From the NCBI GenBank assembly GCA_024640845.1, contig JAHEEE010000011.1, positions 1 through 64,000 on the forward strand: a DNA stretch of 64,000 nt, given 5' to 3'. Of the stretch, positions 40,275 to 51,090 are shown piece by piece. Position 1 is the first letter of the stretch. Each line of letters opens with the position of its first letter. Both the position numbers and the translations under genes were made by a program. The notes beneath the pieces were generated by a model. That model saw only the letters and a program-made list of their open reading frames with translations, was not told the DNA's origin and made no database searches. The stretch comes from Myxococcales bacterium. Lineage in GTDB: Bacteria; Myxococcota_A; Polyangia; Polyangiales; Houyiibacteriaceae.

Positions 40275-42236
40275 TCATACCAGCAAAGGGTCCGCGATGA
40301 TCTCGACCGTCGCAGGCCCCTCGTGGGCCAGCGCCTCGGCGATTGCAGCTTCGAGCTGGCTTGCAGCCGTGACACGGATGCCGAGGGCCCCGCAGTTTTT
40401 GGCATACTGCGCAAAGCTCGGGTTGCGAAGTGAAGTCTGCCAGACGTCGTAATCGGCGCTCCTCTGTTCCTTGCTGATCTTCCCTAGCTCGCTGTTGTTG
40501 AGAAGCACGTGCGTGATGTCCATCCCGTACTTCACGGCCGTCGTGTACTCGGCCATGTATTGCGCAAAGCCGCCGTCCCCGGTAATCGCGATGACCTTGC
40601 GGCCTTCGAAAGAGGAGCCGACTTCCTGCGTCGCTGCCCACGCGCCCATTGCAGCGGGATAACCGAAGCCGATCGAGCCGAGATATCCACTCATCAGCAC
40701 GGACTGTCGTTTGCACTCGAAGTAGCGACCGAACGAATAAGTGTTGTTCCCGACATCGACCGCGAGGATGGCGTCGTCGGGCGCAGTCTCCGCGAGCGCA
40801 GCAAAGATCGCCGCCGAGTGCACGCCGTCACCCTTGCCCTCCGCGAGTCGTCTCTTTTTCTCTTCACGCCAGATCCGCCAGCGCTCGGCAACGTCGCCGC
40901 GTTGATCCTCGGCATCCGTGGAACCCAAGCGCTTGGCGAACATCTTGGCGGTCACGCCGATTTCCCCCCACACCGGAACCGTCACGGAGTGAAAGCGCCC
41001 TAGCGTCATTGGGTCGTAGTCGACTTGAACGATCGGCTTGTAACTCGTGATCCCGGTGTGGTTGCTGAAGCTCGCCCCAAAAACGATCAGCAGGTCTGAT
41101 TCGTTCATGAACCAACTCGCGACCGGCGTCCCGCTTCGGCCGAGCACCCCGCACCCAAGCGGATGATCGTCCGAGATCAGTCCTTTTCCCTTGAAGGTCG
41201 TCATGACGGGCGCGTTGAGCTGCTCCGCCAGCGCAACGACCGGCTCCATCACGAAGCGCGCGCCGTGACCGACGATGATGACGGGCCGCTTGGCCTCGGC
41301 GATTTTGCTGACGGCCTCCTCGAGGGCGTCCGACGGAGGCGCGATTTGCCGTTGCGTCAGGCGCCCCTCCGGCGACCCAGGCTCCGCGTCCTTGGCTTCC
41401 ACGATCTGCACGTCGTCGGGGAACACCATGTGCGAAACCCCGCGTTCGACGATGGCGTGCTTGCACGCGAGGCTGGCGATCTCGGCAAAATCCGAGTCCT
41501 TCGCCGGTACCCCGGTGTAGGTCGCAACGCCTCCGTAAGCCGCAGCTAGGTCGACTTCCTGAAACGCGCCTCGGCCGATCAACTTCGTGGGCACCTGCCC
41601 GGTGAGGGCCAGCGCAGGCGCGCGGTCGACGTTGGCGTCCCAAAGACCCGTGAGCATGTTGGTTGCGCCCGGGCCGGCGATCGAGAAACACGCGGCCGGC
41701 CTTCCCGTGAGCTTGCCGTATGCTGACGCCGCAAACGAGGCGGCGCCCTCGTGACGGATTCCGATGTAGCTGAGCGCGCCTTTGGCCTCCTGGCGACGCA
41801 TCGCGTCGGCAAAGCCGAGATTGGAGTGTCCCACCATGCCCCAGACCCACTTCACGCCCCAGTTGACGAGGGTTTCGACCATCACGTCGCTCGACGTCCG
41901 AACATGAGGTCGTTCCTCCGGAAAGGCGACGAAGACGCCATCTTCGCGAACCTCCACTTGGAAGGTTTCGACTCCATCGTCGTAATCGCCGGGAGGCTTT
42001 CCGGTCAGCGGATGGAAGTCCCAGCCGTGCCACGGACAGCGAAGCAGACCTTTTTCGATCGAGCCCTCCCCGAGCGGCCCGCCTTGATGAGGGCATTTGT
42101 TGTCGAGGGCCCCATACTGCCCCTCGAAATGGGTCAGGCAGAGCGTGCGGTGTTTGCAGGTGACAGGTTTGACTCTCCCCTCCGGGAGCTCGTCGACGTC
42201 GAGGACCTTCAGCCAGAGGACCTTTTCACGGCTCAT
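40275..42236 (-). CDS. Rieske [2Fe-2S] domain fused to ThDP-dependent pyruvate oxidase/acetolactate synthase-like enzyme
   Basis: N-term DNKCPHQGGPLGEGSIEKGLLRCPWHGWDFH; RHEGAASFAASAYGKLTG, IAGPGATNMLTGLWDA, ITGDGGFAQYMAEYTTAVKYGMDITHVLLNN. Confidence 0.92.
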   Translation of the reverse strand: MSREKVLWLKVLDVDELPEGRVKPVTCKHRTLCLTHFEGQYGALDNKCPHQGGPLGEGSIEKGLLRCPWHGWDFHPLTGKPPGDYDDGVETFQVEVREDGVFVAFPEERPHVRTSSDVMVETLVNWGVKWVWGMVGHSNLGFADAMRRQEAKGALSYIGIRHEGAASFAASAYGKLTGRPAACFSIAGPGATNMLTGLWDANVDRAPALALTGQVPTKLIGRGAFQEVDLAAAYGGVATYTGVPAKDSDFAEIASLACKHAIVERGVSHMVFPDDVQIVEAKDAEPGSPEGRLTQRQIAPPSDALEEAVSKIAEAKRPVIIVGHGARFVMEPVVALAEQLNAPVMTTFKGKGLISDDHPLGCGVLGRSGTPVASWFMNESDLLIVFGASFSNHTGITSYKPIVQVDYDPMTLGRFHSVTVPVWGEIGVTAKMFAKRLGSTDAEDQRGDVAERWRIWREEKKRRLAEGKGDGVHSAAIFAALAETAPDDAILAVDVGNNTYSFGRYFECKRQSVLMSGYLGSIGFGYPAAMGAWAATQEVGSSFEGRKVIAITGDGGFAQYMAEYTTAVKYGMDITHVLLNNSELGKISKEQRSADYDVWQTSLRNPSFAQYAKNCGALGIRVTAASQLEAAIAEALAHEGPATVEIIADPLLV

Positions 42237-42280
42237 TCACGGACCTTTCACAAGAGCTTGCGCCGAGCGACGCAGGTAGG

Positions 42281-42310
42281 CATCGACACTCCACCATCGT
42301 GGAGTCGATG
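42281..42310. promoter_or_regulatory. Inverted-repeat (operator-like) element upstream of the Rieske-ThDP operon
   Basis: CATCG-ac-ACTCCAC-catc-GTGGAGT-CGATG; no U-tract on the minus strand. Confidence 0.4.
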
Positions 42311-42344
42311 TAAAGGACGTCCGGGATCGGTCGACGTTACAGGT

Positions 42345-42977
42345 CTATAGACTGCCGGCGAGTCGATCGAGCTCTTCGGGGTCGCTCGCATCGTGCTCCA
42401 ACACATCTTCGACGTCTTCTTCGCGGAGTCGAATCACACCGACGTTCTCGGGGCGGAAGCCCTGCTTGCCGGCATAGAAGGCGCGAATTTTGTTCATGTC
42501 GGCTGTGATGTCCCCGGTCATCTTGAGCGCCGGACCGATGCCGCCAACCTTCTTGCCGAAATCGAGATACGAAAGAACGACGGGCACGTCCGCTGCACGC
42601 GCAATGTGATAGAAGCCCGACTTCCAATAGTCGACGTGCGACCTCGTGCCCTCCGCGGGCACCATCAGCACCAAGGCTTCATTGTCGGCGAATGCTTCGA
42701 CCATCTGACCAACGACCCCGCCGGGACGATGACGGACGATCGGCATGCCGCCGAGCCACTTGAAGAAGGTTCCCTTGGGCCCCTCGAACAAGGTGTGCTT
42801 CCCCATCCACTTCACGGGAATGTCGTAGATGAACGCGAACGCGAGCATGAACGGCATGTCCCAATTGGACGTATGCGGCGCAGCGATGATGACGTACCGG
42901 TCCACCGGTGGCCGTTCACCATCGACCCTCCAACCAGCAACCTTGAGGAATGCCTCACCGATCAAGCGCTTAATCAT
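42345..42977 (-). CDS. 1-acyl-sn-glycerol-3-phosphate acyltransferase family protein
   Basis: IIAAPHTSNWDMPFM (HxxxxD-like), LMVPAEGTRSHVDYWKSGFYHIA. Confidence 0.85.
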   Translation of the reverse strand: MIKRLIGEAFLKVAGWRVDGERPPVDRYVIIAAPHTSNWDMPFMLAFAFIYDIPVKWMGKHTLFEGPKGTFFKWLGGMPIVRHRPGGVVGQMVEAFADNEALVLMVPAEGTRSHVDYWKSGFYHIARAADVPVVLSYLDFGKKVGGIGPALKMTGDITADMNKIRAFYAGKQGFRPENVGVIRLREEDVEDVLEHDASDPEELDRLAGSL

Positions 42978-43136
42978 CGCGAGCTCACTCTTCTATGGCA
43001 GACCCCAATCCCGGATACGAGAGATCGGCTGGGTAGTGACAGAACTTTTACAAAGCAAGTGGCAGCGCTGTGGCGTTAGACGCGTTTGCTGGCTTCTGCG
43101 GTGGGGCGGCAGTTGCCACCCGCTCGGGTCAGAGGG

Positions 43137-45377
43137 TCAGTCCACTCGGGTCACTTCGACCCAGATGCCATTCAGCTTGGCCATTCCCGAGAAATACTCG
43201 AGGTGTTCCGGGCCGTCGGCGGCCAGGAGATTCACGTTTGCTCCGGTCGTCCTGCTCGCGACACTCAGCCCGTCTGCCTGTTGGTGCCCCCAGCCATGGG
43301 GCAGCGCAACGGCGCCCACCATCATCTCGTCGGTGAGCTGTACTGGCAACCTCACCGAAGCAACGCTGCTCCGCACTTCGACCATGTCACCGGATTCGAC
43401 GCCCGCCTTCCCGCCGTCTTCGGGATGCATGTAGAGATAGTTGGTCGACCGCCTCCCTTCGACGAAGCGTGGATGGTTGTGGAGCCAGCTGTTGTGACTG
43501 AGTTGCTCTCTTTTGCTAATCAGCTTCAGCCTGTGACGCTGCGCGATCTCGCTTTCGAAAGCGTGCTCGAGCTCCCGCGCCGCAGCGACGAGGTCGTCGG
43601 GAGCCAAGTCGATCAAGCCATCGTCCGTCACGACACGACGGCCGAGGAAGTCGCCCCCACGGTGCGGATCTAACAATCGCCCGTGCGGTTCCTTCCTGAG
43701 GCTTTGGAGCGAGCCCAGTCGGAACGCGCGCGCCATCAGCCCCAAGAGCCTCTTCGGCGTCAGCCCGAGCCGCCGACCGAGCACCGGGAGCTCTCCGATC
43801 CCAAGCCACGTGCTGAGGAACCCATTGGCGACGCGGGAGTCGAAGAGCCTCGACCCGCATGCACGAGCGAGCTGCAAGAGAATCATCGTTTCGTCGCGTT
43901 GCTCAGCGTCCATCGGGACGAGCTCGTCCGTGTACTGCGCGTACGGAATCGGCTGTACGCCCATCAACGATTGAAACACGAACGGCAGATCCGGGCGCTG
44001 GAATGCGCTCGTGCCCGGGAGAACGTAGTGGGCGTGGTTCGCCGTCTCGTTGCGGAAGATGTCGATGACGACGAGAAGCTCGAGCGCCTCGAGCGCCCGT
44101 TCGAGTCGACCATTGGTGTTGGGCACCGTGAGCAAGGGATTGCCCGAGAGACAGAACAACGCGCGAACCTGCCCCTGCCCCGGTGTGAGAATCTCGTCGG
44201 CCATCAAGCCGGCGGGAAAGGTGTCGGCCACGGAAGGCAAGCGTCCGACTCTGGACAGGTCCTTGCGCATCGTGTGGCCGCCCTTGCGCGCATGCTTCGG
44301 GAAATCCTTGACGTATCCATGGCCGACGAGAGTGCCGCCCGGGCGGTCGAGGTTGCCCGTGATCGCGTTGATCGCTTCCTGAAGCCAAAACGCAAGTGTC
44401 CCGTGACTCCCCTGGTTTACACCGGTCGAAAGATAGAGCGCCGCACCGTCGGCTTCGAGGTACGCCGCAACCATCGACCGCAGCGTATTCGCAGCGATAC
44501 CGGTGATCTCAGCCGTGCGTTCAGGCGGCCAGGAATCGGCGACTTTCCGAAGTACATCGTAGCCTCGCATGTATTGCTCGACGCGTCCTTCGTCTGCCCC
44601 TCCTCGGCTCACGACCTCGTGCAGAAAACTGAGCAGGAAGTAGACGTCGGTGTCGGGACGAATGAACACGTGCGTTCCGAGCTGCTTTGCCGTCTCCGTG
44701 CGGCGCGGGTTCACGTGAAACACTCTGCCGCCGCGTGCTTCGATTGCCTTGAGGCGCTGGATGGGATGGGGGAGTTGGATGAAGCTGCCGCGGGACACCG
44801 CGGGATTCGATCCGATGATGAGCAGGCAGCCGGTTCGATCGATATCGGGGAACGGCTGGATGAACGGAAACCCGTAGAGGCGCTCCGCCGCGGCGAACTT
44901 GTTGTTGCAGTCCTGCGAGCCGGTTTGGAACAGGTTGCGGGAGCCGAGCCCCTGTAAGAAGGCCGCCGTCAGAATCGGTGGCATGAGGCTGAACGAGATG
45001 GGATTGCCGAGGTAGGCCGACACCGAGTCGCCCCCGTGGTCCTTCACCAACTGCCGCGTTTTGCGGCCAATCTCTTCGAGCGCTTGCGCCCAACTGATCT
45101 CCTCGAAGCGATCACCCACCCGTTTCAACGGTACGCGGAGCCGGTCTGGGGAGTGGTGGATCTCGTGATAGCGAAGACCTTTGATGCAGGAGTAGCCCTT
45201 ACTGGCGACGTGCTTCGCGTCGGGCTCGAGCGCGACGACGCGATCTCCTTCGATCGTGGCACGCAGGCCGCAAGTGGCCTCGCAGATCCTACAAAACGTG
45301 TACTGGGTTCGACTCGACACGGTCGAGAAGGTGCCAGGCGCACACCCCGCCGACAAGCCCGATGCGACATCCCGCAA
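43137..45377 (-). CDS. Molybdopterin-dependent oxidoreductase (DMSO reductase superfamily), predicted [4Fe-4S]
   Basis: TFCRICEATCGLRATIEG...GYSCIKG; DPDRLRVPLKRVGD-type region; LTAAFLQGLGSRNLFQTGSQD; start codon uncertain. Confidence 0.9.
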   Translation of the reverse strand: MRDVASGLSAGCAPGTFSTVSSRTQYTFCRICEATCGLRATIEGDRVVALEPDAKHVASKGYSCIKGLRYHEIHHSPDRLRVPLKRVGDRFEEISWAQALEEIGRKTRQLVKDHGGDSVSAYLGNPISFSLMPPILTAAFLQGLGSRNLFQTGSQDCNNKFAAAERLYGFPFIQPFPDIDRTGCLLIIGSNPAVSRGSFIQLPHPIQRLKAIEARGGRVFHVNPRRTETAKQLGTHVFIRPDTDVYFLLSFLHEVVSRGGADEGRVEQYMRGYDVLRKVADSWPPERTAEITGIAANTLRSMVAAYLEADGAALYLSTGVNQGSHGTLAFWLQEAINAITGNLDRPGGTLVGHGYVKDFPKHARKGGHTMRKDLSRVGRLPSVADTFPAGLMADEILTPGQGQVRALFCLSGNPLLTVPNTNGRLERALEALELLVVIDIFRNETANHAHYVLPGTSAFQRPDLPFVFQSLMGVQPIPYAQYTDELVPMDAEQRDETMILLQLARACGSRLFDSRVANGFLSTWLGIGELPVLGRRLGLTPKRLLGLMARAFRLGSLQSLRKEPHGRLLDPHRGGDFLGRRVVTDDGLIDLAPDDLVAAARELEHAFESEIAQRHRLKLISKREQLSHNSWLHNHPRFVEGRRSTNYLYMHPEDGGKAGVESGDMVEVRSSVASVRLPVQLTDEMMVGAVALPHGWGHQQADGLSVASRTTGANVNLLAADGPEHLEYFSGMAKLNGIWVEVTRVD

Positions 45378-45412
45378 CGATCCTGCTAAAGCGCCGCGCA
45401 GTTGAGGTGATC

Positions 45413-46384
45413 ATGGACAGACTTTTCTTATTTCTCGTGATGGCCGCGATGTCGATCGGCTGCGGCACGAGCAGCAGCGGCAGTGGTGGTCAGGGCGGCG
45501 GCATGGGCGGTGAGGCAGGCGTCGGCGGCGCGGGCGGCGGCGGCGGATCCGAACCCAAGTGCCAGACGCCGCAGGAGATGCTCCGCTGCGACAAGGTCCT
45601 CAACATCGCGCATCGCGGCGGCAGGCGCATTCGCCCCGAGCACACGTTGCTCGCCTACGACCAGGCCCTCGCAGACGGCGCGGACGTCCTCGAGCTCGAC
45701 ATCAATGAAACGATCGACGGGGTTCTCGTCGTGATGCACGACAGGACGGTCGACCGAACCACCGACTGTAGCGGTGCGATCAAGGACATGACGTTCGACG
45801 AGATTCGCGAGTGTGACGCGGGCTACAACTTCAGCCCTGATGAGGGCGAAACCTACCCGTACCGCGGCATGGGGCTCGTGGTACCGAGGATCGAAGAGGT
45901 CTTCGACCGTTATCCGGATGCACCCTTCGTGATTGAAATCAAGCAGGAAGCCCCTTCCATCATCGACCACTTCGTCGAGGTCATCCGCGAATACGAAGTG
46001 ACGGACAAGATGATCGGTGCGGCGTTTTCCGATGACGTCCTGATCCAGCTCCGCGAGGCGGCCCCCGAGATTGCAAGCAGCATGGGTGTCAATGAGACAC
46101 TCGTCTTCTGGGGAAACTCTTTCAACCCCATCGACCCCGAGTATGACCCTCCCGCCGAATTCCTACAGGTGCCGACCGAGTACAACATCGGCGACCGTGA
46201 TGTGGTCGTGCTTCACCCTGGTTTCGTCCCGCGGGCCCACGAGCTCGCCATGTACGTGCACGTCTGGACCATCAACGACGAAGCCACGATGCGCGACCTG
46301 ATCGAATTGGGGGTCGACGGAATCATGACGGACGACCCCCCGCTTCTCAGCAGGGTCATCGACGAGCTCGGCGTCGGCGACTGA
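45413..46384 (+). CDS. Glycerophosphodiester phosphodiesterase-family lipoprotein
   Basis: Lipobox MSIGC plus Gly-rich linker; IAHRGGRRIRPEHTLLAYDQALADGADVLELDINETIDGVLVVMHDRTVDRTTD. Confidence 0.93.
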   Translation: MDRLFLFLVMAAMSIGCGTSSSGSGGQGGGMGGEAGVGGAGGGGGSEPKCQTPQEMLRCDKVLNIAHRGGRRIRPEHTLLAYDQALADGADVLELDINETIDGVLVVMHDRTVDRTTDCSGAIKDMTFDEIRECDAGYNFSPDEGETYPYRGMGLVVPRIEEVFDRYPDAPFVIEIKQEAPSIIDHFVEVIREYEVTDKMIGAAFSDDVLIQLREAAPEIASSMGVNETLVFWGNSFNPIDPEYDPPAEFLQVPTEYNIGDRDVVVLHPGFVPRAHELAMYVHVWTINDEATMRDLIELGVDGIMTDDPPLLSRVIDELGVGD

Positions 46385-46431
46385 CGAAGGCGCCAGATCG
46401 ACATGAGTCGACTTCGCGGGGCGGAGTCGAT

Positions 46432-46830
46432 CTATACGTTCGGGAAGTTGTCGACGAGCAGCTTGAGGGCGTCGTGCGTCGTTAGGATGCCGACGATCTT
46501 CGTGCCTTCGACCACGATGGCCGATCCGTATTTGTGTTCGAGCATCTCGCCAAGCACGTCGAACATCGGCGTATCTTTGGACACCGTGTAAGCCTCTTGT
46601 GTCATCGCCTCTTCGACGGTGGTCTCGTCGGGGTTCACCTCGTTGAGGCCGGCGATCATGCCGAGGTCGCGATCGCTGACGACGCCGTGGAGCTCGCCGC
46701 CGTGCAGGACGGGCAAGTGACGGATGTCGTACTTCTGCATCAAGTGCTGAGCAAACGTGATCGTCTGCTCGCTGCCCACCGTGTGAGGCATCGGGGTCAT
46801 GAAGGCAGCGATCGGAGCGGTCTTGTCCAT
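46432..46830 (-). CDS. Tandem CBS-domain protein
   Basis: MTPMPHTVGSEQTITFAQHLMQKYDIRHLPVLHGGELHGVVSDRDL...GSAIVVEGTKIVGILTTHDALKLL. Confidence 0.9.
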   Translation of the reverse strand: MDKTAPIAAFMTPMPHTVGSEQTITFAQHLMQKYDIRHLPVLHGGELHGVVSDRDLGMIAGLNEVNPDETTVEEAMTQEAYTVSKDTPMFDVLGEMLEHKYGSAIVVEGTKIVGILTTHDALKLLVDNFPNV

Positions 46831-46887
46831 GTGCGAATCTCTACCACAGTCGGGCGGTTCTGCCATCGCCGTTCGACACCTGCTGGC

Positions 46888-49575
46888 TCAGGAGGACCTG
46901 CGCGGACGTCTCGAGACGAACCACTTGGTCAGCTCGAGGACCGGGGTCAGGGTCAGGGCGGGGACGAGCGCCACGAGCCAGTCGTTTCGAGACAGCGGGC
47001 TCGTGCCGAACGGCTCGTGCAGCGGCTCGAAAGACAAGATGAACGCGAGAAGCGCGACCTCCCAGAGCACCGCGAGGTTCAACCATTTGTTGGCAAACGG
47101 CCGCCGGAACAACGAATGCCGGTCGGACCTGAAGTTGTACGCTTTGACGAACTCGATGAGCACCAAGGAGACGAACGTCATCGACATCGCGAGAGTGACA
47201 CTGCGCCCCGACCGGAGGGCCCACGTGAACAGCGTGAGATTCGCCGCCGTCGACCACGCTCCTCCAACCAGCATGAGCGTCACGACGGACCGGCTGAAGA
47301 CACCGGAATCGGTGTTGCGTGGGGCTAGCTCCATGAGATCGTCCTCGTGAGGGTCGACGGAGAGCGCCAACGCAGGCAGACCGTCGGTGGCGAGATTGAC
47401 ATAGAGGAGCTGCACTGCGGTCAGAGGAAGCGGCAGGCCCGCCAGCGTTGCGCCGGCGACGAGCCCTATCTCTCCGATGTTCGCCGAGAGAAGATACATC
47501 AAGTACTTCTTGACGTTCTCGAAGATCGCCCGCCCTTCCTCCACGGCGGCTACGATCGACGCGAAGTTGTCATCGAGGAGCGTCATGGCCGAGGCTTCTT
47601 TACTGACGTCCGTGCCCGTGATGCCCATCGCGACACCGATGTCCGCCTTCTTGAGCGCCGGCGCATCGTTCACGCCGTCGCCGGTCATGGCGACGATGTG
47701 ACCTCGATCCTGAAGCGCGGTGACGACGCGAAGCTTGTGCGCCGGAGACACGCGCGCATACACCTCGATGCTTTCGACCTCGCGCACCAGCTCTTCATCA
47801 GGCATGTCTTCGAGCTCTGCGCCGGTCACGGCTCGCCCTGTATGGACGAGGCCTATTTCACGCGCGATCGCTTGGGCGGTAAGCGGGTGATCCCCGGTGA
47901 TCATGATCACCCGGATACCGGCTCGGTTGCACCGCTCGACCGCAGACCGCGCCTCAGCACGAGGCGGATCGAGCATGCCGACGAGCCCGAGAAACGTCAT
48001 GTCGCGCTCCGCATCCTCGAGCGTCGCGTTCGCCTTCTTCCCGACGGCGAGCACGCGCAGGGCGTCGCCCGCCATCTCTCGAACCGCGTCGAGAATCGCC
48101 TTCCGATCGGAGTCTTGGAGCATCACCTCGCCCTGGCTCGTGAGCTGTCGGGAGCAGGAGTCGAGAATGACCTCCGGCGCGCCCTTGGCATATGCGATCC
48201 GGTCGTCCCCAATCGCATGGAGAGTCGTCATGCGCTTGGATTCAGACGTAAAAGGGATCTCGCCGACTCGCGGAAACCGATCGTCGAGATCGCCCTTGTG
48301 AAGACCGGCCTTTTCAGCAGCGACGATGATCGCGCCCTCCGTCGGGTCGCCTTTGAGCTCCCAGCTCCCGTCCTCTTCCTGGACCAAGTGTGCATCGCAG
48401 ACCAACGCGCCAGCGGTCAGCAGCTCCGTCTCGAGCTCCGAGGGTTTGACGGCGGAGCCGCCTACGGAGAGCTCGCCTTCCGGTTCGTAGCCGCTTCCCG
48501 AGATGGCCACCACTCTCTCGTGCGTGCAAAGCCGACGCACCGTCATCTCGTCCCTGGTCAGCGTGCCGGTCTTGTCCGAGCAGATGACGGATGTGCTTCC
48601 CAACGTCTCCACCGCCGGAAGGCGTCTGACGAGCGCGTTTCGCTTCACCATCCGCTGTACACCGATTGCCAGCGAGATCGTGACCACTGCGGGCAAGGCT
48701 TCGGGAACGGCGGCCACCGCGAGCGCGATCCCGAAAATGAACATGTCGAGCAACGGCTCGTTACGAAGCAACCCCGCGGCAACGACCACAGCAACGATGA
48801 CCAGCGCCGTCTTCGCTAGCACGCGGCCCACCTTGTCGAGGTTTCGCTGGAGTGGCGTCCGACCCGTTTCGACGGTCTGCAGCATCTCGGCAATCCGACC
48901 GAACTGGGATTTCATACCCGTCGCGACGACGATGCCACGACCTCGCCCGTAGGTGATAATCGTGCCCCCGAACACCATGTTGCTGCGGTCGCCGACAGAC
49001 AGATCCTCCTCGGGCAGCGCGTCGGTCTTCTTGTGTACCGGTACGGACTCTCCGGTCAGGGCGGCTTCATCCGCCTGCAAATTGACCGACTCGAGCAAGC
49101 GCGCGTCCGCGGCCACCTTGTCGCCTGCCTGGAGCAGGATGATGTCGCCCTGCACGAGCTCGCGCGCCGCAATCGCCATCTCGTGACCGTCACGAATGAC
49201 GACGACGGTGGGCGCCGCCATTTCCCGGAGCGCTTCAATCGCGCGCTCCGCCCGATACTCCTGAACGAAGCCGAGCACGACGGCGAACAGAACGATGACG
49301 GCGATGGCGATGGTCTCGACGCCGTGGCCGAGAAACGCCGACGCGACGGTCGCCACCACCAAGACGAGGATCAGGACGTTCTTGAACTGCTCGAAGAGGA
49401 TCTTCCAAGGGGAAACGTGCGCCGCAGCTCGGAGCTCGTTTGGGCCGTCGCGCTCCAATCGCAGCTGAACCTCTGCCTTGGGGAGGCCCCTGCGCCCAGT
49501 AGAGAGCTCGGACAGCACGGCTTCGACGGACAGCGCGTGCCAGGCGGGCGCCTTTCTAGACCCGGGCGGCAACAT
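46888..49575 (-). CDS. Cation-translocating P-type ATPase (Ca2+-ATPase-like, P2)
   Basis: [60 protein letters not shown]; start inferred at ATG 49575. Confidence 0.93.
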   Translation of the reverse strand: MLPPGSRKAPAWHALSVEAVLSELSTGRRGLPKAEVQLRLERDGPNELRAAAHVSPWKILFEQFKNVLILVLVVATVASAFLGHGVETIAIAVIVLFAVVLGFVQEYRAERAIEALREMAAPTVVVIRDGHEMAIAARELVQGDIILLQAGDKVAADARLLESVNLQADEAALTGESVPVHKKTDALPEEDLSVGDRSNMVFGGTIITYGRGRGIVVATGMKSQFGRIAEMLQTVETGRTPLQRNLDKVGRVLAKTALVIVAVVVAAGLLRNEPLLDMFIFGIALAVAAVPEALPAVVTISLAIGVQRMVKRNALVRRLPAVETLGSTSVICSDKTGTLTRDEMTVRRLCTHERVVAISGSGYEPEGELSVGGSAVKPSELETELLTAGALVCDAHLVQEEDGSWELKGDPTEGAIIVAAEKAGLHKGDLDDRFPRVGEIPFTSESKRMTTLHAIGDDRIAYAKGAPEVILDSCSRQLTSQGEVMLQDSDRKAILDAVREMAGDALRVLAVGKKANATLEDAERDMTFLGLVGMLDPPRAEARSAVERCNRAGIRVIMITGDHPLTAQAIAREIGLVHTGRAVTGAELEDMPDEELVREVESIEVYARVSPAHKLRVVTALQDRGHIVAMTGDGVNDAPALKKADIGVAMGITGTDVSKEASAMTLLDDNFASIVAAVEEGRAIFENVKKYLMYLLSANIGEIGLVAGATLAGLPLPLTAVQLLYVNLATDGLPALALSVDPHEDDLMELAPRNTDSGVFSRSVVTLMLVGGAWSTAANLTLFTWALRSGRSVTLAMSMTFVSLVLIEFVKAYNFRSDRHSLFRRPFANKWLNLAVLWEVALLAFILSFEPLHEPFGTSPLSRNDWLVALVPALTLTPVLELTKWFVSRRPRRSS

Positions 49576-49798
49576 AGTCGACGGTTTCCCCAAGTGTCGT
49601 GATCTCGCCATAGTCCTCTTCGGGAATCTCTACGCCCAATGCCTTGTGAATTCCTTGAACCCATCGGAGGATATCCATGGAATCGAGGTCGAGCTCGTCC
49701 CGAAGGTCCATGTCGCTCTCGATTTCCTCGTCGCCAATCTCGGGCGCGACGTCGAACAAGCACTTGAGCAAGGTCGCGCGTATCTCTTCGCGGGTCAT
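49556..49798 (-). CDS. Acyl carrier protein
   Basis: 80 aa; phosphopantetheine site ELDLDSMDILRWV. Confidence 0.9.
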   Translation of the reverse strand: MTREEIRATLLKCLFDVAPEIGDEEIESDMDLRDELDLDSMDILRWVQGIHKALGVEIPEEDYGEITTLGETVDYVAARV

Positions 49799-51090
49799 AG
49801 CTTTTCGGGCTCCTGCAGTAGTCGATCGAGCGCGCTCAGAAAGCGCGAACCTTGGTGACCGTTGCTAACACGGTGATCCGCTCCGAGTGTGACGTGCATC
49901 ACCGGTCGCGCAACGATTTGGCCGTCGACCACCCAGGGCCGCTCGACCAGCGCGCCGCAGCCCACAATGGCCACCTGCGGAGGAAAGATGATCGGCATCA
50001 CGCTCTCGACCCCACGCTCTCCGAGAGACGTCAGCGTAATCGTCGCGGAGGTTATCTCGGAGCTACGAAGCGTGCCAGCGCGCGCACGTGCAACCAAGTC
50101 AGTCATGCGCGCCATCAAGTCGGAGAGACTACCTTCGTCCGTATTTCGAACGGCCGGTGCAACGAGTCCCCCGCCTCGAAGAGAAATAGCGAGCCCGACG
50201 TGGATTTCCTCGCTCGGAACCGCCTCTCCGTGCTGCCAGGTCGCGTTGAGCTTCCTGTGCTTCCGCAGCGCGAGCGCTACGGCCCGCAGCATCAACACCC
50301 CAGACACCAATCGCTGGTTGACACCGAGAGAGGCGTTGGTCTGCTTGAGCCAGGTCAGCGCGTTACCCATGTCGCTCGTGTGCTCGACGTAGTAGTGTGG
50401 GATCTCGTCGTTCGCGCGCGTCATCGCAGCTGCGATCACTTGTTGCATGCGCTCTGCGGGCGAGGCTGGCTTCAGGGGTGGTTGGGCTTTTGCATTGGAC
50501 ACGTCTTTGGCTTGAATCGCTCCACCCGGACCGCTGCCCCGAATCGAAGAGACATCGATACCGCGCTCTTCCGCGATGCGGCGTGCGTATGGCGAGATGC
50601 GCAGACGGCCGCACGGCTTCGCAGGCGGACGCGCGGCGCTGCGCACATCGTCGAGCGTGACGCGCCCATGCTCGCCACTGCCACGAATGCGCTCGAGCGG
50701 AACGTCGAGCTCATGCGCTTTCCGCCGAACGGCGGGAGAGGCCATTGGACCGCTGAGGTCGGGCCCGGAGGAGCCGGCAGAGAGGATGAGACCGGGGCGT
50801 GTGTCAGCGCCCGCGTCAACGTCCGCGCCGGTATCAGCGCCACTGCCCGCGCCTCCGCCACTGCCGATCTCCGCGAGCGGCGTCCCCACCGGAACCTTCT
50901 CCCCCTCATTGACCAGCAACTTCTGCACGGCACCACTCTCGAACACCTCGATCTCGATGATCCCCTTGTCGGTTTCGACCTCGGCGATGATGTCGCCCTG
51001 TTTGACGGTGTCACCGGCAGTGACGCGCCATTTCGCCAGGGTTCCGGAGGTCATATCCGCCCCGAGGGAGGGCATCAGGAACTCAGCCAT
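49795..51090 (-). CDS. 2-oxoacid dehydrogenase E2 component (dihydrolipoamide acyltransferase)
   Basis: Lipoyl [17 protein letters not shown]; peripheral-subunit binding [33 protein letters not shown]; catalytic [16 protein letters not shown]. Confidence 0.93.
   Translation of the reverse strand: MAEFLMPSLGADMTSGTLAKWRVTAGDTVKQGDIIAEVETDKGIIEIEVFESGAVQKLLVNEGEKVPVGTPLAEIGSGGGAGSGADTGADVDAGADTRPGLILSAGSSGPDLSGPMASPAVRRKAHELDVPLERIRGSGEHGRVTLDDVRSAARPPAKPCGRLRISPYARRIAEERGIDVSSIRGSGPGGAIQAKDVSNAKAQPPLKPASPAERMQQVIAAAMTRANDEIPHYYVEHTSDMGNALTWLKQTNASLGVNQRLVSGVLMLRAVALALRKHRKLNATWQHGEAVPSEEIHVGLAISLRGGGLVAPAVRNTDEGSLSDLMARMTDLVARARAGTLRSSEITSATITLTSLGERGVESVMPIIFPPQVAIVGCGALVERPWVVDGQIVARPVMHVTLGADHRVSNGHQGSRFLSALDRLLQEPEKL

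Noticed and set aside
46395-46433. Inverted repeat agatcgac...gtcgatct between the GDPD and CBS genes
   Set aside because: Could be a bidirectional terminator for the convergent pair, but no U-tract and a long imperfect loop; too weak to call
46888-49611. Start of the P-type ATPase at 49611 as in the ORF track
   Set aside because: Would overlap the ACP coding end by 56 bp; ATG at 49575 gives a 20-bp overlap and a more typical N-terminus
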